Part shown: one piece after another, positions 29,503-38,738 of the stretch
Layout: every line of letters begins with the position of its first letter
How positions within the stretch are numbered: the stretch's first letter is position 1
Origin: a bacterium
Lineage (GTDB): Bacteria; Patescibacteriota; Andersenbacteria; UBA10190
Direction of reading: 5' to 3'
DNA: 48,650 bases
Assembly (NCBI GenBank): GCA_027624555.1
Contig: JAQBWN010000004.1
Coordinates: 1 to 48,650 of the forward strand
The notes under the pieces: generated by a model
Seen by the model: the letters and a program-made list of their open reading frames with translations, nothing else
Databases searched by the model: none
What the model was told of the DNA's origin: nothing
Position numbers and translations under genes: made by a program

Positions 29503-30441
29503 ATGACTGAGCGGTCAGTCATTATTACTGGAGGGCTTGGGTTCGTAGGCAGGCATCTTATTCGTGAGTTGCAGAGCCAAGCTTCATTTTCTCGCATTAT
29601 CATTTTAGATAGATCGATTGAAAATCTGCCACTAGGAGTTGAGGGGCATGCGGTAGATATTACGAATTCAGAAACATACGCAGACATTTTACGCGATACT
29701 AAACCTGATTGGATTATTCATTTGGCTGCAGTTAGCTCAGTTGGATTTTCTTTGTCACACGAAGATATTACAAGAACAGTAAATGTGTTCGCCACAGAAG
29801 AACTCATAAAACAGACGATAGTGTTAGTCCCTACTGTAAAATTTTTAGTAATTAGCAGTGCAGATATTTATGGCGTTGCTCGGTCAGCGCCCATTGTTGA
29901 GCTTCCCCTTTCGGAAGCCAACCCAACAAATCCATACGGCAAAAGTAAGCTTGAAATGGAGCAGATTATAGAGCGAGACTATAATTCGTATTGCATTCGT
30001 GCTCGCCCATTCCCCCATATTGGCCCTGGGCAAAACACGGGGTTTGTAACTGCGGATTTTGCATCGCAAATTGTTGCTATTGAAAACGGAAAGCAACCGG
30101 CAGAAATACTAGTAGGAAATTTAGATGCAAAACGTGACTTCACGGATGTTCGCGATGTGGTGCGTGCGTATAGATTACTTATAGAAAAGGGCGAGCTGGG
30201 CGAGGTGTATCATGTCGCAAGCTCCCGGGCGTATAGCATTCAATTTATTTTAGATTCACTGATAGCGTTAAGTAGCTCGGAAATTCACATAAAACACGAT
30301 GAATCTCGCATGAGGCCGTCCGACACTCCCGTATTAATTGGCGACATTCAAAAAATAATAGCTGCAACTGGTTGGAAACCAGAAATTTCATTAGAAACAT
30401 CACTCAAAGACATTCTAGAAGATTGGCGAAGTAGGGTTTAA
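29503..30441 (+). CDS. NAD(P)-dependent sugar epimerase/reductase (GDP-6-deoxy-mannose reductase-like)
   Basis: VIITGGLGFVGRHLIREL, SSADIYG, NPYGKSKLEME; follows gmd. Confidence 0.82.
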   Translation: MTERSVIITGGLGFVGRHLIRELQSQASFSRIIILDRSIENLPLGVEGHAVDITNSETYADILRDTKPDWIIHLAAVSSVGFSLSHEDITRTVNVFATEELIKQTIVLVPTVKFLVISSADIYGVARSAPIVELPLSEANPTNPYGKSKLEMEQIIERDYNSYCIRARPFPHIGPGQNTGFVTADFASQIVAIENGKQPAEILVGNLDAKRDFTDVRDVVRAYRLLIEKGELGEVYHVASSRAYSIQFILDSLIALSSSEIHIKHDESRMRPSDTPVLIGDIQKIIAATGWKPEISLETSLKDILEDWRSRV

Positions 30442-30449
30442 GTACGTCT

Positions 30450-30516
30450 GCGTCACTCCGGCCCCCGAGCCGGAATCCATGTCGACCTGGATTCCGGGTC
30501 AAGCCCGGGATGACAA
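30450..30516. repeat. Interspersed palindromic repeat family A (full copy)
   Basis: CGTCACTCCGGCCCCCGAGCCGGAATCCATG...CCTGGATTCCGGGTCAAGCCCGGGATGACAA. Confidence 0.9.
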
Positions 30517-32373
30517 TTATTCTTCTCTATACAGCGCGTAATTTCCGTATTTAGTTACTAGTTCCCACGTAGGGCGGATTATAAGCCCTGGGACCAGGGC
30601 GTGTTCTTGAGGGCCTACAAAAATATATTTTGGTTTCATGTTTGCAACCGTATTTCCTGTTCCTGCAAAATAATCTTTTATATCTTGTTCCCTGTCCCAT
30701 GGCAGGCCTCCATGGCTCCAAATATGTGCGGCATACCCTAAGAAAATAGTTCTTCCTGCTAATACTATGGGTGAATTGTGCCCAGGGGCAGTAAGTATGG
30801 GTATTGAAGCCGGAACTAAAGCTTTTATATTTTTTGCTATAACAATTCCTTCTGTATCCCACTCTTGCCATGCACGTGCTGTTGGCATTGCCAATTTATA
30901 TACATCGAGGAAACCCGCAAAAATATGAATATATAGTAGTGCAAAGACTGTTATTCGAAGTATTGCTGAATGATGTTTTTTGATAATAGTACTAAAGCAC
31001 CAGGACACTATTGGAAGAATAAAAATAAACCAAAATACAAATAATTTAAAATTGTCCCATGCCCAGGGTGCGAACAAGAACGTGTTTGCAAGTATAAATA
31101 AAAACGTACCGGCAAGCGCAATTGCTTTGGCTGGTTTTGGGGCATGTAAAAACAATCCAGTAATACTTATTGGGATAAAAGCACCGGTGTTTTGGATCCA
31201 GTAGAGAATAATGTTTTTATCACCGGCCATCCAATATGGACTAAAGCGGAAAAAGGATCCAGACGCCGCACTCCCCTTTGCGTAGAACATAAGTTCTGGT
31301 ATTCCAAGCGCTAATGCGGGAATAAAGAATTGCACCCAAAGTTTTTTTACAGGGTATGTAATTATCATTGCAATTACGGCTGTTGCAAGCGCAATGCATG
31401 CGTGCGCATGAAATAATGGAAGCATCCCTGCCAGTACCCCCGCAAGTATAGCTGCATGTTTTTTTTTCATGTTTTTTGGATGTAGCAAGATAATAACGGA
31501 TAGTACCAGCGGTATGCCAAAAAGCATGGCTCTCTGGGGAAGCAAAAGTGTTGTTACAGGGTTTAAAAAGTGAAATCCTTTTTGGCTTGTTCCTACTCCG
31601 GAATAGTCTTCTGCAGGAAGTTCTAATAAAAAATCTAAAATCGGAACTGGTGTATTTGCAATATCTTGAAAAAATTGTATCCAGCCGAATGTTGCGCCAC
31701 CAAATAAAAACAATAAGCATGCAATTACGCCAGCAATTTTTGACCCATTATACTGTTTTGCAAATATATAGACGAGGACAAGAATGATCGGAATAAGTAA
31801 AATTGCGGGTACGTTTACGCTTGCCGTAAGAGAAGATCCTAGCACTAACATGGACGCACTCACTAAATTTGCAAGAAAAGGGTAGGTAAGAGCCTCTCCT
31901 GCGAATATGGGGTTTTCTATAGGAAGAGATGCTTGCCCGGCAACCCCAGTAATAATTGCGCCATGCCATCCTATGTCTCCATACGCGTTAATAATTCCTG
32001 TATATATGCCGTCGGGGCGTTCTATGAGTAATTTGCCGCCAATTATTAAGAAAAGAATAAGTGATGCGCTAAGTATACTAAGAGCAACTGCGTCTGTTTT
32101 TTTTGCATTAATTTTTTTCCAGTCAATTTTGAGTGTATGCGCTATCGCGATGGCGACAAAAACTGCAAGAGTGAACAGAGCGCTTATACTGCTTATCGGA
32201 ATAATATGTGCAAGAGCATAGGAAAAAGTTCCGTATACGGATAGCCCCAATATACTTCCAATGCTGATGATGGTAATTTTTTCTTGAAAAATGTTTAGTT
32301 TTAGTAGCACTGCTATTCCTGCTACTGAAGGAATAAAGAGCACCGTTGCGGCAATGAAATATTCGTATATCAT
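30517..32373 (-). CDS. Polytopic integral membrane protein (GT-C/GT39-like candidate)
   Basis: Many hydrophobic helices; start reset to MIYEYFIAATVLF; next to sugar-nucleotide genes. Confidence 0.6.
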   Translation of the reverse strand: MIYEYFIAATVLFIPSVAGIAVLLKLNIFQEKITIISIGSILGLSVYGTFSYALAHIIPISSISALFTLAVFVAIAIAHTLKIDWKKINAKKTDAVALSILSASLILFLIIGGKLLIERPDGIYTGIINAYGDIGWHGAIITGVAGQASLPIENPIFAGEALTYPFLANLVSASMLVLGSSLTASVNVPAILLIPIILVLVYIFAKQYNGSKIAGVIACLLFLFGGATFGWIQFFQDIANTPVPILDFLLELPAEDYSGVGTSQKGFHFLNPVTTLLLPQRAMLFGIPLVLSVIILLHPKNMKKKHAAILAGVLAGMLPLFHAHACIALATAVIAMIITYPVKKLWVQFFIPALALGIPELMFYAKGSAASGSFFRFSPYWMAGDKNIILYWIQNTGAFIPISITGLFLHAPKPAKAIALAGTFLFILANTFLFAPWAWDNFKLFVFWFIFILPIVSWCFSTIIKKHHSAILRITVFALLYIHIFAGFLDVYKLAMPTARAWQEWDTEGIVIAKNIKALVPASIPILTAPGHNSPIVLAGRTIFLGYAAHIWSHGGLPWDREQDIKDYFAGTGNTVANMKPKYIFVGPQEHALVPGLIIRPTWELVTKYGNYALYREE

Positions 32374-32380
32374 AACGTAT

Positions 32381-33790
32381 ATGGGCAGTATAACCTTTTT
32401 TGGCGGAGCTGGGAGCGTGACCGGCAGTAAGTATCTGGTATCCATTGCTGGGAAAAAAATACTTTTAGATTGCGGTACGTTTCAGGGGCTTTCGGACGCG
32501 AGGTCTCGTAACAGGCAATTTTCTTTTTCTCCTACTGATGTTGATGCTGTGGTGTTATCTCATGCGCATCTTGATCATTGTGGAATGTTGCCACTTCTCG
32601 TAAAGAAGGGATTTAGGGGCAGTATTTTTTCTACACTCGCAACAAAAGCAGTCGCGACTTATATTTTACATGATTCTGCAGGCATAGAAGAGCAGGATGT
32701 TGCATATAAAAGAAAACACAATATCGGTACGCAAGACGAACAGGAACCTTTGTTTACCATTGAAGATGTAGCCGCAACGATGAAGCGTTTTGTTCCGATA
32801 CCGTATGCGCGCAATATTGCGCAGGGGTGGACCGAAATTCTTTCTGGTATTTCAGTGAAATTGTACGATGCTGGGCATATTCTTGGTTCTTCTATTACCG
32901 TATTGCGGTATGAAGAGGCAGGAGAGGTACGCCACGTTGCCTACACGGGAGACGTAGGCCCCATAGGCGTCCCTATGTTGCATGACCCTGAAATTCCTAG
33001 AGAAAATATTCATACGCTTCTTATGGAAAGCACGTACGGAAAAAGAAAACATCTGCCTATAGAATTAGCAGAAGAGCGGTTGGCTACGGCTATACACTCC
33101 GTCTGCAAACGTGGTGGCATTATGGTGGTGCCGGCATTCTCGCTTGGCCGAACACAAATGTTGGTCTACACTATCCATAAATTATTAGATGAGGGACGTA
33201 TTCCGCACTTCCCCATTTTTGTAGATTCGCCACTGGCTACAGATATTACAAATATTTATAAAAGTTATACGCAGGAGTATGACGAAGAAACGAGGATTGA
33301 TTTTACAAATGAAGGTAAATTGCCACTCACGTTTTCTAGTCTTAAATATATTCAATCTGCCGAAGAATCAAAAAAACTCAATGGTATGGAAGGGCCGTTT
33401 ATGATTATATCCGCATCTGGAATGATGACTGCAGGTAGGGTAGTTCATCATTTGCGCAATACGATTTCAAATAAAAATAACGCAGTATTCATTACGGGGT
33501 ACCAGGCAATAGGTACAACGGGGAGAAAAATATTGGAGGGGGCAAAGCAAGTAGAATTACATGGCAGAGTAATCCCAGTTCGAGCGGAAATATTGCTGTT
33601 TAACGAGTTTTCGGCGCACGCAGATGGCGGGCAGCTTACCGACTTTGCATCAAACATTGAAGGGCTTACTACGATTGCTCTTGTGCATGGTGAAGATAAA
33701 GAGGTTCAAGCGCTTCAGAAAAGATTGCAGGAAAAAACCTCTGAGTGGAATGTCGTTATTCCGAACGAAGGAGATTCTATTTCCATTTAG
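32381..33790 (+). CDS. MBL-fold beta-CASP ribonuclease (CPSF/YSH1-like)
   Basis: FFGGAGSVTGSKYLV, LSHAHLDHCGMLPLL, YTGDVGPIG, ISASGMMTAGRVVHHL, FSAHADGGQLTDF. Confidence 0.93.
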   Translation: MGSITFFGGAGSVTGSKYLVSIAGKKILLDCGTFQGLSDARSRNRQFSFSPTDVDAVVLSHAHLDHCGMLPLLVKKGFRGSIFSTLATKAVATYILHDSAGIEEQDVAYKRKHNIGTQDEQEPLFTIEDVAATMKRFVPIPYARNIAQGWTEILSGISVKLYDAGHILGSSITVLRYEEAGEVRHVAYTGDVGPIGVPMLHDPEIPRENIHTLLMESTYGKRKHLPIELAEERLATAIHSVCKRGGIMVVPAFSLGRTQMLVYTIHKLLDEGRIPHFPIFVDSPLATDITNIYKSYTQEYDEETRIDFTNEGKLPLTFSSLKYIQSAEESKKLNGMEGPFMIISASGMMTAGRVVHHLRNTISNKNNAVFITGYQAIGTTGRKILEGAKQVELHGRVIPVRAEILLFNEFSAHADGGQLTDFASNIEGLTTIALVHGEDKEVQALQKRLQEKTSEWNVVIPNEGDSISI

Positions 33791-33998
33791 GATGATCGGG
33801 GTGCCATTGGCTGTTATGCTCGGCAGCTTTTTTTATACTCTCGATATTTTTTTCCATCCGGAGGGGTAAGTTTTTTCCAAATATTCTGTTTGCGAGTAGT
33901 ACTCCAACAATAAAACCGGGGCCAAATCCAATAATGAAGTAAATAAGAACTGTTACCAATACATCAAGCAGTTTTGCTATTGTGTCGAGTATTTCCAT
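33777..33998 (-). CDS. Small membrane protein (73 aa)
   Basis: One to two hydrophobic helices LVTVLIYFIIGFGPGFIVGVLLANRIFG. Confidence 0.5.
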   Translation of the reverse strand: MEILDTIAKLLDVLVTVLIYFIIGFGPGFIVGVLLANRIFGKNLPLRMEKNIESIKKAAEHNSQWHPDHPKWK

Positions 33999-34003
33999 AT
34001 TTC

Positions 34004-34117
34004 TTAGTACCTTACTTTACCACCTTGCATCAGTATCAAAGTGATAACAAAACCCACGAGCGTGCCCGTCGCGAACAATGCTCCCCACAGAATAAAATGA
34101 TCAGCAAATGAAACCAT
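34004..34117 (-). CDS. Possible 37-aa membrane peptide (not in ORF track)
   Basis: MVSFADHFILWGALFATGTLVGFVITLILMQGGKVRY*, directly upstream of the 73-aa membrane protein on the same strand. Confidence 0.4.
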   Translation of the reverse strand: MVSFADHFILWGALFATGTLVGFVITLILMQGGKVRY

Positions 34118-34155
34118 ATTCCTATACTACACAAAAGGGTATACTCAATGCTAGT

Positions 34156-34779
34156 ATGTTTATCGATATATCCCGTCCTATTCATCGTGATATGGCTATT
34201 TATCCAGAGAATCCGTCTGTTCGAATTGATGTAGTTCGAGATGCCAGCGCAACAACCAGCGCACTCTCTACAATTTCTTTTGGCTCTCATACGGGCACAC
34301 ATATAGATACTTCATTGCATATAGATGTGAGTGGCACCGGCGCTGAAAGCTACTCTCTGGATCAATATATCGGTGATGCCGATGTTATTGAAATAGATAG
34401 CGCAGTTGCAAATATTTCAGCGGACGTTATTCCAGAAACTACGGCAAAGCGGGTTCTTCTAAAGACCAAAAATTCATATGGCGATATCGACGTGTTTGAT
34501 CCGGATTTTGCAGCACTCATGGAAGATGGAGCAGAGGAACTCATACGGAGAGGAGTGCGTCTTGTCGGCATAGACGGGCCATCTATAAAAAAGAAAGGCG
34601 TTTCCGATAGAGTGCATGAACTGTTTTTAAGGAATAATATCGTAGTTGTAGAGGGGTTATGGTTGCAAAAGGCAATCCCGGGCACGTATCAATTACTGTG
34701 TTTGCCGTTGCTAATAAATCATACTGACGGAGTGCCCGTGAGGGCCGTACTTGCTTCTGCGGAAGAAATAGACTATTGA
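34156..34779 (+). CDS. Cyclase family protein (kynurenine formamidase-like metal hydrolase)
   Basis: FIDISRPIHRDMAIYPENP, SFGSHTGTHIDTSLHI, LVGIDGPSI. Confidence 0.85.
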   Translation: MFIDISRPIHRDMAIYPENPSVRIDVVRDASATTSALSTISFGSHTGTHIDTSLHIDVSGTGAESYSLDQYIGDADVIEIDSAVANISADVIPETTAKRVLLKTKNSYGDIDVFDPDFAALMEDGAEELIRRGVRLVGIDGPSIKKKGVSDRVHELFLRNNIVVVEGLWLQKAIPGTYQLLCLPLLINHTDGVPVRAVLASAEEIDY

Positions 34780-34785
34780 TACTCT

Positions 34786-36657
34786 ATGCACTTAAATATA
34801 GGAGATAGAAAAGTTGGAATCGGGTACCCTACGTTTATAATTGCAGAAGTGGGGTTAAACCATAATGGCAGCGTGAAGCGAGCGTATGAGCTTATTGATG
34901 CTGCAGTATTGGCTGGCGCAGATGCGGTGAAATTTCAGAAAAGAAGTTTGGCAGATGTATACCAAAAGAAAATATTAGATAACCCAAACAGTGCAGAGCA
35001 AAAATACCAATATTTAATACCTCTCTTGAAAGAATTTGAATTAGCAGACGACGAGTATCCTAAGCTGGAAAAATATGCAGATGAAAAGGGAATTATTTTC
35101 ATGGTGAACCCATGGGACAGAGTAAGCTGCGATGTAATAGAATCGCTTTTACATGTTCTGGTATATAAAGTTGGTTCTCCTGATTTTACGAATAACGAAC
35201 TGCTCGAATATATTGCGAAAACCAAGAAGCCAATGATTGTATCTACAGGAATGGCGCAGCAGCATGAAATTGATGCCGGCGTTGCTTTTATAAAAACACT
35301 TGGCGTGCCATTTGCAATTTTGCATTGCAATAGTACGTACCCGGCACCGCTGGATGAAATCAATTTAAAATACATGGATACGTTGAACAAGTATGGTGTA
35401 CCAGTTGGATACTCTGGGCACGAACGTGGCATAGCAGTTTCAATCGGCGCAGTTGCCAGGGGTGCCGTTATCATTGAGCGACATATAACGGTAGATAGAG
35501 ACCTAGAAGGGCCAGATCATAAGGCATCGTTGTTGCCAGAAGAATTTAAAGATATGGTAACTGGAATTCGTGAAGTAGAGCGAGCTGTTGGACAGTCACA
35601 CAAAAAGCTTTCGCGAGGAGAAATTATGAATCGAGAATTACTTGCTAAAAGCATTGTCACCAAAGTATTTATTGCTGAAGGTACAGTAATAACTCGAGAC
35701 ATGCTCACAACGAGAAGCCCTGCGAAGGGGTTATCTCCACAAAAAATGGACGAAATTGTAGGAACGGTTGCTGTTAGGGATATCCTGCTCGGAGACGCAC
35801 TTACGGAAGACGATCTTACGTCATCGACAATTGCGGCCACATTTACTTCTGCTGATATTCTTTGGAATTGGGGGCCAGTTGTTCGTTGGAAAGATTTTGC
35901 ATCGTATCTCCCCTATGAGCCTGATTTATTCGAGTTTCACTTAAGTGACAAGGACTTAGATGAGGAAGTTCCGCGAGGCAAGTTTTCTCAGCAAGTTATT
36001 GTCCATGCGCCAGAATATATGAAGCGTGTGTATTTAAACCCTGCTTCGGAAGACAAAGATGAACGAAAGGCAACAATTGCTATTTTGCAAAAAAGCGTTG
36101 ATATTGCGCGTTCTCTCGGCGAGTCTTTTCAGGGAACACCAAAATTTATTATCCATCCGGGCGGTATTACTCTTACAAAGCACAATAAACCCAAGCATTT
36201 ACTAGAGTTATTTGCGGATACGCTATCTTCCCTAAAAACAGATGGAGTTGAAATGCTTCCGGAAAATCTCCCGCCCCGCCCTTGGGTATTTGGTGGTGAG
36301 TGGGTTACGAATGTCTTTATGCTCGGGGAAGAAATTCGAGATTTCTTACAAGAAACTGGCTATAACATGTGCTTCGATACCTCCCATGCCGCGCTTTCGT
36401 GTAATGCATATAATAAAGATTTGTTGGAGATGATACGGCTACTTGCGCCGTATGTACGGCACTTGCACGTGGCAGATGGAAGCGGTACGGGTGAAGAGGG
36501 GTTACAAATAGGAAGCGGAACGATTGATTTTGATAAAATCTTGCAGCCGTTTGCTGGTTACGAACATACGATGGTCCCAGAAATTTGGCAGGGGCATTTA
36601 CATGGTGGCAAAGGGTTTCTGCAAGCAATGAACCATTTGAAGCAGTACATGAAATAA
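34786..36657 (+). CDS. NeuB-like nonulosonate synthase + SAF domain fused to a C-terminal sugar-isomerase/AP-endonuclease-type TIM barrel
   Basis: FIIAEVGLNHNGSVKRAYELIDAAVLAGADAVKFQ, STGMAQQHEI, LHCNSTYPAP, GYSGHERG, ERHITVDRDLEGPDHKASL; C-term HVADGSGTGEEGLQIGSGTIDF...VPEIWQGHLHGG. Confidence 0.88.
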   Translation: MHLNIGDRKVGIGYPTFIIAEVGLNHNGSVKRAYELIDAAVLAGADAVKFQKRSLADVYQKKILDNPNSAEQKYQYLIPLLKEFELADDEYPKLEKYADEKGIIFMVNPWDRVSCDVIESLLHVLVYKVGSPDFTNNELLEYIAKTKKPMIVSTGMAQQHEIDAGVAFIKTLGVPFAILHCNSTYPAPLDEINLKYMDTLNKYGVPVGYSGHERGIAVSIGAVARGAVIIERHITVDRDLEGPDHKASLLPEEFKDMVTGIREVERAVGQSHKKLSRGEIMNRELLAKSIVTKVFIAEGTVITRDMLTTRSPAKGLSPQKMDEIVGTVAVRDILLGDALTEDDLTSSTIAATFTSADILWNWGPVVRWKDFASYLPYEPDLFEFHLSDKDLDEEVPRGKFSQQVIVHAPEYMKRVYLNPASEDKDERKATIAILQKSVDIARSLGESFQGTPKFIIHPGGITLTKHNKPKHLLELFADTLSSLKTDGVEMLPENLPPRPWVFGGEWVTNVFMLGEEIRDFLQETGYNMCFDTSHAALSCNAYNKDLLEMIRLLAPYVRHLHVADGSGTGEEGLQIGSGTIDFDKILQPFAGYEHTMVPEIWQGHLHGGKGFLQAMNHLKQYMK

Positions 36658-36672
36658 CATACGCTTAACACT

Positions 36673-37434
36673 ATGATTGCAATTTACAAATTTAATACTA
36701 CAGACCGCACTCGTGTGTACAGTGCGCAAAATGATTTTACACAGTATGAGAAGCAATCCTTTTGGCCATTACTAGAAAAAAAGCTTACAAAAGACGGTTC
36801 ATATTTGGACGCAGGGTGTGGTATTGGTGGGTGGATTTTATTTCTTTCAGAGCGTGGGTTTACTGTTCAAGGAATAGACGCTCATCCGCAAGCAGTGCGC
36901 GCAATGACAGAATACGACCCAGACTTATCCGTAAAAATAGCTCGAAGCGATGCAATTCCTTGTGCGGATAATTCACTAGACGGCGTTATTTCTATTGGTT
37001 CGCTAGAATACGGAGAAAACATTGTTGAGGAATCTCTGCAAGAATTTCATCGAGTAGTAAAAAAAGACGGGTTCGTATGTATTGAAGTGCCACTTGCAAA
37101 CACCCTGCGAAAACTTTTCTACGTTCCCATGAAAAAACTAGAAGGTATGATAAAGCGATCTGCAGGCCAACAAGGGATATTCGCATATTATTTATTTGAT
37201 AAGTCCCCATTCGAAGCATTGCTCAAAAAAAATGGCTTTGAAATTGAATCAATACAGGCTCACGACTTACCGGATGCAAGCAGCCATTTTGGGTTGTATG
37301 CCAACTGGCCATTTTTACGGGGGAGTAAACCATACGAACTAAATGCACTCGGAAAAGTGATCAAATCTATCTCCAATGCCATATCACCCTGGATAGCCTC
37401 AGCCGGAATGGTCGTTATTGCGAAAAAGAGGTAG
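36673..37434 (+). CDS. Class I SAM-dependent methyltransferase
   Basis: YLDAGCGIGGWILFLSERGFTVQGIDAHPQAV; SIGSLEYGENIVEESLQEFHRVVKKDGFVCIEVP. Confidence 0.88.
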   Translation: MIAIYKFNTTDRTRVYSAQNDFTQYEKQSFWPLLEKKLTKDGSYLDAGCGIGGWILFLSERGFTVQGIDAHPQAVRAMTEYDPDLSVKIARSDAIPCADNSLDGVISIGSLEYGENIVEESLQEFHRVVKKDGFVCIEVPLANTLRKLFYVPMKKLEGMIKRSAGQQGIFAYYLFDKSPFEALLKKNGFEIESIQAHDLPDASSHFGLYANWPFLRGSKPYELNALGKVIKSISNAISPWIASAGMVVIAKKR

Positions 37435-37566
37435 TAGCTAGCTTCGTTAGCTTATAGCTTCGTTAGCTGCATTAGCTTTTAAGCTACGTCGCGTTCCCCT
37501 CTACCCATATGGGGGAGAGGGCACCTCGCCCGCAGGCGGGTGGGTGAGGGCTTGTCGTAGGGTGCG
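37435..37566. repeat. Interspersed repeat family B (copy with AGCTTCGTTAGCTT microrepeats)
   Basis: agcttcgttagcttatagcttcgttagctgcattagctt + gcgttcccctctacccatatgggggagaggg + gggtgagggct. Confidence 0.88.
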
Positions 37567-37616
37567 AATAAACGTAATTTTATGGCTCAACATAGAAAAA
37601 TGACCTTTTATTGCAT

Positions 37617-37645
37617 TTGACAAATTATGAATATAGGAGTATGAT
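37617..37645 (+). promoter_or_regulatory. Sigma70-type promoter
   Basis: TTGACA - 17 nt - TATGAT; consensus -35 and near-consensus -10 with ideal spacing. Confidence 0.8.
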
Positions 37646-37733
37646 GTGTGTATTCAGTTACGACCGTTCTTTTCTCCGAAACCGCCTGCGTAGGTGGTAA
37701 GGGGGAGCAAAATTTAGAAAAAGGATTAAGCCA

Positions 37734-37925
37734 ATGCAAATAGGATATGGATTTCAACAAAAAGCGCGGATCCATGCAGCGACCGATGTCACGGTAAGTG
37801 TTCGGGTAAAGTGCCCTATTTGTGAGTTAGAGTGGGACCTGAAAACTGGTAACACTCGGTGCCAAAAGGGACACGACTACCCCGACTCAGAAACGGTTTT
37901 GCAAGAGGCAAACAAGAAGAAGTAG
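37734..37925 (+). CDS. Small putative zinc-binding protein (63 aa)
   Basis: VKCPICELEWDLKTGNTRCQKGHDYP (CxxC...CxxGH); own promoter and terminator. Confidence 0.65.
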   Translation: MQIGYGFQQKARIHAATDVTVSVRVKCPICELEWDLKTGNTRCQKGHDYPDSETVLQEANKKK

Positions 37926-37958
37926 TCAAAAAGAGTGCCCTTCGGTTAGTATTGTATC

Positions 37959-37990
37959 GCCACCCCAGGTTTTCCTCGGGTGGCTTTTTC
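37959..37990 (+). terminator. Rho-independent terminator
   Basis: GCCACCCCAGG-tttt-CCTCGGGTGGC-TTTTTCTTT. Confidence 0.9.
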
Positions 37991-37995
37991 TTTGC

Positions 37996-38733
37996 TCACC
38001 ACGCCGTCCAACCGCCGTCGACAATGAGGTTCGCGCCGGTCATGTAGCTGCTTGCGTCTGATGCGAGGAATACCAATGGCCCACCTACTTCTTCCGGATT
38101 TGCCATTCTCCCAAGCGGAGTGCGCGCACCGTATTTGTCGGTAAACTCTTTTCCGTGATCTTTAAATACTCCTCCTAGTGTTAGTGTATTTGCTCGAATG
38201 CCTTTACTTCCATACGTAGTAGCAAGAAACTTCGTGAGCATCACTACCCCACCTTTGGTAATAAAGTAATCAACTGGCTTTTGCGTGCCTTCTGGGTATA
38301 TGCCTTGGTCTGGGCCAACTATGCCGTAAATAGAAGATACGTTAATAATATTTCCTGATTTTTGTACAAGCATTCGCTTTACAGCCTCTTGTGCTATGAG
38401 CGTATAGCCGAGCAAGTTTACATCTAGGCTTTTTTTGAGTAATTCTTCCGGGTAATTTTCAAATAACGCTGCGTTTTTATCTGCGCTGGCATCAAACTTC
38501 GGGTCTATTGCTGCGTTGTTTACTACAACGTCGATTTTTCCATGTTTCGCTATAACGGCGTCGAATGCAGATGAAATAGACGCTTTACTTGTTACATCGA
38601 GCTGTATTTCTGCGCCTCCGCTTCTATCTGTAGCAATTACCGTCGCGCCTGCTTCTTGTAACGCTTTAGTAAAATATTCGCCTAGAAAGCCTGATCCACC
38701 TGTTATAACAACTATCTTTTTAGAGAGATTCAT
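37996..38733 (-). CDS. SDR family oxidoreductase
   Basis: VVITGGSGFLGEYFTKALQEAGATVIATDRS, VVNNAAIDP, SSIYGIVGPDQGIY, GANLIVDGGWTAW. Confidence 0.9.
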   Translation of the reverse strand: MNLSKKIVVITGGSGFLGEYFTKALQEAGATVIATDRSGGAEIQLDVTSKASISSAFDAVIAKHGKIDVVVNNAAIDPKFDASADKNAALFENYPEELLKKSLDVNLLGYTLIAQEAVKRMLVQKSGNIINVSSIYGIVGPDQGIYPEGTQKPVDYFITKGGVVMLTKFLATTYGSKGIRANTLTLGGVFKDHGKEFTDKYGARTPLGRMANPEEVGGPLVFLASDASSYMTGANLIVDGGWTAW

Positions 38734-38738
38734 ACTTG

